64,000 bases of DNA. Origin: Paenibacillus sp. FSL H8-0048. Lineage in GTDB: Bacteria > Bacillota > Bacilli > Paenibacillales > Paenibacillaceae. The notes under the pieces are model-generated. The model saw only the letters and a list, made by a program, of their open reading frames with translations. It made no database searches and had not been told where the DNA came from. Location of the stretch: assembly GCF_038002825.1 (NCBI RefSeq), contig NZ_JBBODF010000001.1, forward strand, positions 930,001 to 994,000, written 5' to 3'. A program made the position numbers and the translations under genes. Numbering within the stretch: position 1 is the stretch's first letter; each line of letters starts with the position of its first letter. Positions 61,643-64,000 of this stretch are shown here, one piece after another.

Positions 61643-63205
61643 TCACAAATCCAGCAAATTCAGCATCCGCTCCGTCCCCGCCGCCTGAATCAGCCAAGGC
61701 AGACGCGGTCCCTCCTCAGCACCAAGCACCAGCTGATAGATGATGATGAACAGTCTTTTTTGCTGGCTGCGCATTGTCTTCTTGTCTTCATGATGACCAA
61801 TAGCGTAGATTTCGGTCATCCGCTGCGTCTCGTCCAGCTCCCTGCTCCGCAGCAGACTGCACAGGCTCCGCAGCCATCTCAGCTCCACTCCGGTAAGGGA
61901 ATGATAATACGCATAGTTGGGCGCGTTCTGAATCGTCACCAGCTTATGCGGCATCCAGTTTCTGATCCAGTACTCCGCACGGTCCGCCATCCTCTGCAGC
62001 CGGAGCTCATCCATCTCCACACCATTTCTGGTGAACATCTCCCGGAGCCTTTCCCTGTCGAAGTTTATTAACGGGAGCAGACTGGCTGCCTGACCGAAGC
62101 TTGCGGTGCTTCCAGTGCTCACTAGAGAGTCGCTTAACAGGGACAGCTCCAGCGCATCCGCAAGATCGCCCGTTAATGTGCCTGCCAGTGCTCCCGCAGC
62201 ATACCGCTCGAACTCCGCATAATTGCGCAGCACATCCTCATCCAGCCCGATATGAAAGGCGGCATTCGGCTGGTATTTGGCGAACAGGAACAGGATGTTC
62301 TCAGGGGCATAGACCTCTAGCAGATCATCCGGAGTGTAATTATTTCCGGAGGAGCTGGACATTTTGGCGAAGCTGCCTTTGATGCTGATGAATTCGTATG
62401 GCTCATACACCGGCGGCGAGTAACCGAAGATCTGCTCTGCGATTACCGCCGCCACATTATAGCTTCCTGTCTCTGACGAATGATCCCGGCCGCCCGGCTC
62501 GAATCCAACCTGCTCCTGCTGCCAGCGCATCGGCCAGTCAATTTTCCAGTGCAGCTTGATATTGTCCGCCTGCGGAATATGTACGGTATCGCAATGACCG
62601 CAGCCGCAGCGGTAGGATACGGTCTCCGCCGTGTCGTCATAACCCAGAATGGTTGTCGAGTCCTTGCCGCATTGCCCGCAATAGAGATGGATGGGATAGA
62701 ACGCTGCCCGTTCCTCTGCCGAACTCCCGCCTGTTTTGAAGGACATCAGGATATCGTAGATCTCTCCCCGGCGGCGCAGGGCATGCAGAATTTGCGGATT
62801 ATAACGGCCTGACTGGTATTCCCGGCTCTGATAGATGAACTCCAGCTCAATCTCAAATACCTGAAGCGCCTGCTCGAATTCCGATTCGAAATGGGCCGCA
62901 TATGAAGCATGACAGCCATACGGGCAAGGCACCTGCGAATACGGCAGGCCAATATACTGAGCGAAGCCAGGGTCTACGTGGGCCGGCACTTTACGGAACC
63001 GGTCGAAGTCATCCCACGAGAAAATAAACCGCACCTCCTTCCCCGCCCGCCGCAGCGCCTTCGCCACAAATGCAGTCGTCACCACCTCGCGGAAATTCCC
63101 GATATGAACAGACCCGGACGGGCTGATCCCGGACGCACATACATACGTCTGCCGCTGCGGATGCTCCGCGATTAACCGGTTTGCCATTCTCTCTGCCCAA
63201 TGCAT
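61643..63205 (-). CDS. lysK: Lysyl-tRNA synthetase, class I
   Basis: 520-residue class I LysRS, an alternative to the class II LysS found in most Firmicutes. HIGN at 34-37 (SPSGSVHIGNFREV), KMSSS signature in FAKMSSSSGN, and zinc-ligand cysteines CGQCGKDSTT and CGCGHC. The ATG at 63205 has GAGGTG about 6 nt upstream; the open frame continues upstream but runs into the leader hairpins. It is preceded by a T-box leader with a Lys-compatible specifier. It charges tRNA(Lys). Confidence 0.93.
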   Translation of the reverse strand: MHWAERMANRLIAEHPQRQTYVCASGISPSGSVHIGNFREVVTTAFVAKALRRAGKEVRFIFSWDDFDRFRKVPAHVDPGFAQYIGLPYSQVPCPYGCHASYAAHFESEFEQALQVFEIELEFIYQSREYQSGRYNPQILHALRRRGEIYDILMSFKTGGSSAEERAAFYPIHLYCGQCGKDSTTILGYDDTAETVSYRCGCGHCDTVHIPQADNIKLHWKIDWPMRWQQEQVGFEPGGRDHSSETGSYNVAAVIAEQIFGYSPPVYEPYEFISIKGSFAKMSSSSGNNYTPDDLLEVYAPENILFLFAKYQPNAAFHIGLDEDVLRNYAEFERYAAGALAGTLTGDLADALELSLLSDSLVSTGSTASFGQAASLLPLINFDRERLREMFTRNGVEMDELRLQRMADRAEYWIRNWMPHKLVTIQNAPNYAYYHSLTGVELRWLRSLCSLLRSRELDETQRMTEIYAIGHHEDKKTMRSQQKRLFIIIYQLVLGAEEGPRLPWLIQAAGTERMLNLLDL

Positions 63206-63243
63206 GTCAATCACCTCTACTGTTTGATATAAAACGCAAAAAG

Positions 63244-63540
63244 CAAAAAAGCTCCCGCCCTCAAGATTAATATCTTGAGGACGAGAGCTTGAATCAGCTT
63301 CGTGGTACCACCTCTGTTCACGGACAAGTTGCCTCATCCGCCTCTTCGGGTACGGCCATAACGCTTATACCCTATCTCTGTAACGGGAGATCCCGGCATA
63401 CCATCCTTGGACACCCTGTGCCCAATTCCCTATGCAGCTCGGAGACTTTTTTCAGATCAGGCGCTTCGCTGCTCCCTTTCACCACTCTGGAGCTCTCTGT
63501 GAACGCTGCCGCCTGCTTACTCTTCTCTTCATCGCTTGTT
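63244..63540 (-). ncRNA. T-box leader of lysK
   Basis: Minus-strand leader of about 300 nt. The T-box core GGTGGTACCACG is at about 63310-63299. The terminator pairs CCTCAAGAT with ATCTTGAGG and GCTC-CG with CG-GAGC (63250-63289), followed by TTTTTTG. The stem I region shows GGTGAAAGGGAGC and a purine-rich base near 63540. The specifier loop reads GAAAAAAGTCTC (63453-63442), where AAA or AAG are both Lys codons. Uncharged tRNA(Lys) should prevent termination and induce lysK. Confidence 0.88.
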
Positions 63541-63560
63541 GCTGTAAGTTGTTATTTGCC

Positions 63561-63590
63561 ATTTTACGCTGGGATGGATGGTTTTGTCAA
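63561..63590 (-). promoter_or_regulatory. lysK T-box promoter
   Basis: Minus strand: -35 TTGACA (63590-63585), 18-bp spacer, -10 TAAAAT (63566-63561). Transcription would start near 63554, just upstream of the T-box stem I. Confidence 0.75.
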
Positions 63591-63707
63591 CGGAGGAAAA
63601 TTGAAAATCATTACTATATCAAGGCTAAAGCTTTGAGTAAATCACTTACTCTATGATTGAGATATTCACTGTTCCTACCACATGGAAAAATAGCTCTTTT
63701 AAGAATG

Positions 63708-63750
63708 AAAACAAGGCAGTGCCTCTATGACTGAGGAACTACCTCGTTTT
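63708..63750 (-). terminator. Terminator-like hairpin after the right-edge gene
   Basis: AAAAC-AGG-AGT-CCTC pairs with GAGG-ACT-CCT-GTTTT, with three mismatched columns and a 7-nt loop. It lies about 40 bp past the stop of the right-edge gene on the minus strand and ends in TTTTC. Confidence 0.6.
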
Positions 63751-63790
63751 AAGGTTTTCTTGGACTTTATTTCGCTTCATTTAAAGATAA

Positions 63791-64000
63791 TCACTCATTA
63801 TTTTTGGATAAAACATACTTTTTAAGATCATCAAATGTATCCTTGTGATCCTTAGCCCATTGTACTTCATCAATAGCTGTCAGGGATTTCGCTTGAGCAT
63901 CTGGAACCAAAGTCAGAACTACTGGAAAGAGTTCGGTTTTACCAGACTCGACTTGATCCATAATAAATGGAACTGCTGGTAGACCAAGCTTGGTCAAAGA
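63791..64000 (-). CDS. C-terminal part of an unrecognised protein (right edge)
   Basis: About 69 residues reach the window edge without a clear start: LGLPAVPFIMDQVESGKTELF, then VQWAKDHKDTFDDLKKYVLSKNNE. An in-frame TTG at 63997 is not convincing. The A+T content is higher than in neighbours, as for an accessory gene. The phrase LGLPAVPFIMDQV suggests a helical-repeat (HEAT-like) protein, but I do not recognise it. Confidence 0.5.
   Translation of the reverse strand, partial: SLTKLGLPAVPFIMDQVESGKTELFPVVLTLVPDAQAKSLTAIDEVQWAKDHKDTFDDLKKYVLSKNNE

Overview
The window looks like chromosome of a Paenibacillus or close relative (Paenibacillaceae). Supporting signs are moderately GC-rich Firmicute genes with strong AGGAGG-type ribosome binding sites and frequent GTG/TTG starts, many two-component systems and ABC transporters, a B. 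subtilis YeeI-type YebC protein, a T-box leader, and a pssA-dedA gene pair as in Bacillus. No rRNA, tRNA, phage or transposase gene is visible. Most genes are on the minus strand.

Layout: (1) 1-5.3 kb, a dipeptide/opine-type ABC importer with an FAD oxidase and an alpha/beta hydrolase. (2) 5.3-9.4 kb, an amidohydrolase and a 1039-residue GNAT fusion protein. (3) 9.5-13 kb, a two-component system in one operon with pssA and dedA. (4) 13.7-17.8 kb, a heterodimeric ABC exporter and a nitroreductase. (5) 18.4-32 kb, a potassium region: a protein with two tandem KdpD sensor modules but no kinase, a secreted propeller-like protein, kdpFABC preceded by a 35-codon membrane ORF, and kdpDE. Three copies of a putative KdpE box mark its promoters. 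(6) 32-40.5 kb, mixed accessory genes: RCC1 repeat protein, a palindromic MITE-like element, an FMN redox pair with matching operators, GNAT, P-loop protein, methyltransferase, DJ-1, sugar kinase and SDR. (7) 40.7-47.1 kb, nitrite assimilation: nirB-nirD-nirC-cobA, with a divergent ANTAR antiterminator gene and a TrpD2-like gene. The nirB leader carries two hairpins matching the ANTAR target plus an overlapping terminator. (8) 47.2-52.5 kb, paired YdcZ transporters, NUDIX, a Tet(M)-like GTPase and an aldo/keto reductase. (9) 52.6-57.8 kb, an FtsX-type ABC transporter with its two-component system. (10) 57.9-64 kb, AlaX editing protein, GNAT, TSUP permease, NUDIX, YeeI/YebC, and class I lysyl-tRNA synthetase behind a T-box leader.

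The most unusual features are the dual-KdpD protein, the ANTAR-controlled nir leader, the duplicated KdpE promoters with the extra kdp micro-ORF, and four intergenic arrays. These arrays have mostly unrelated core sequences but share a pitch of about 51 bp. All functional statements come from reading the sequence; no database search was possible.
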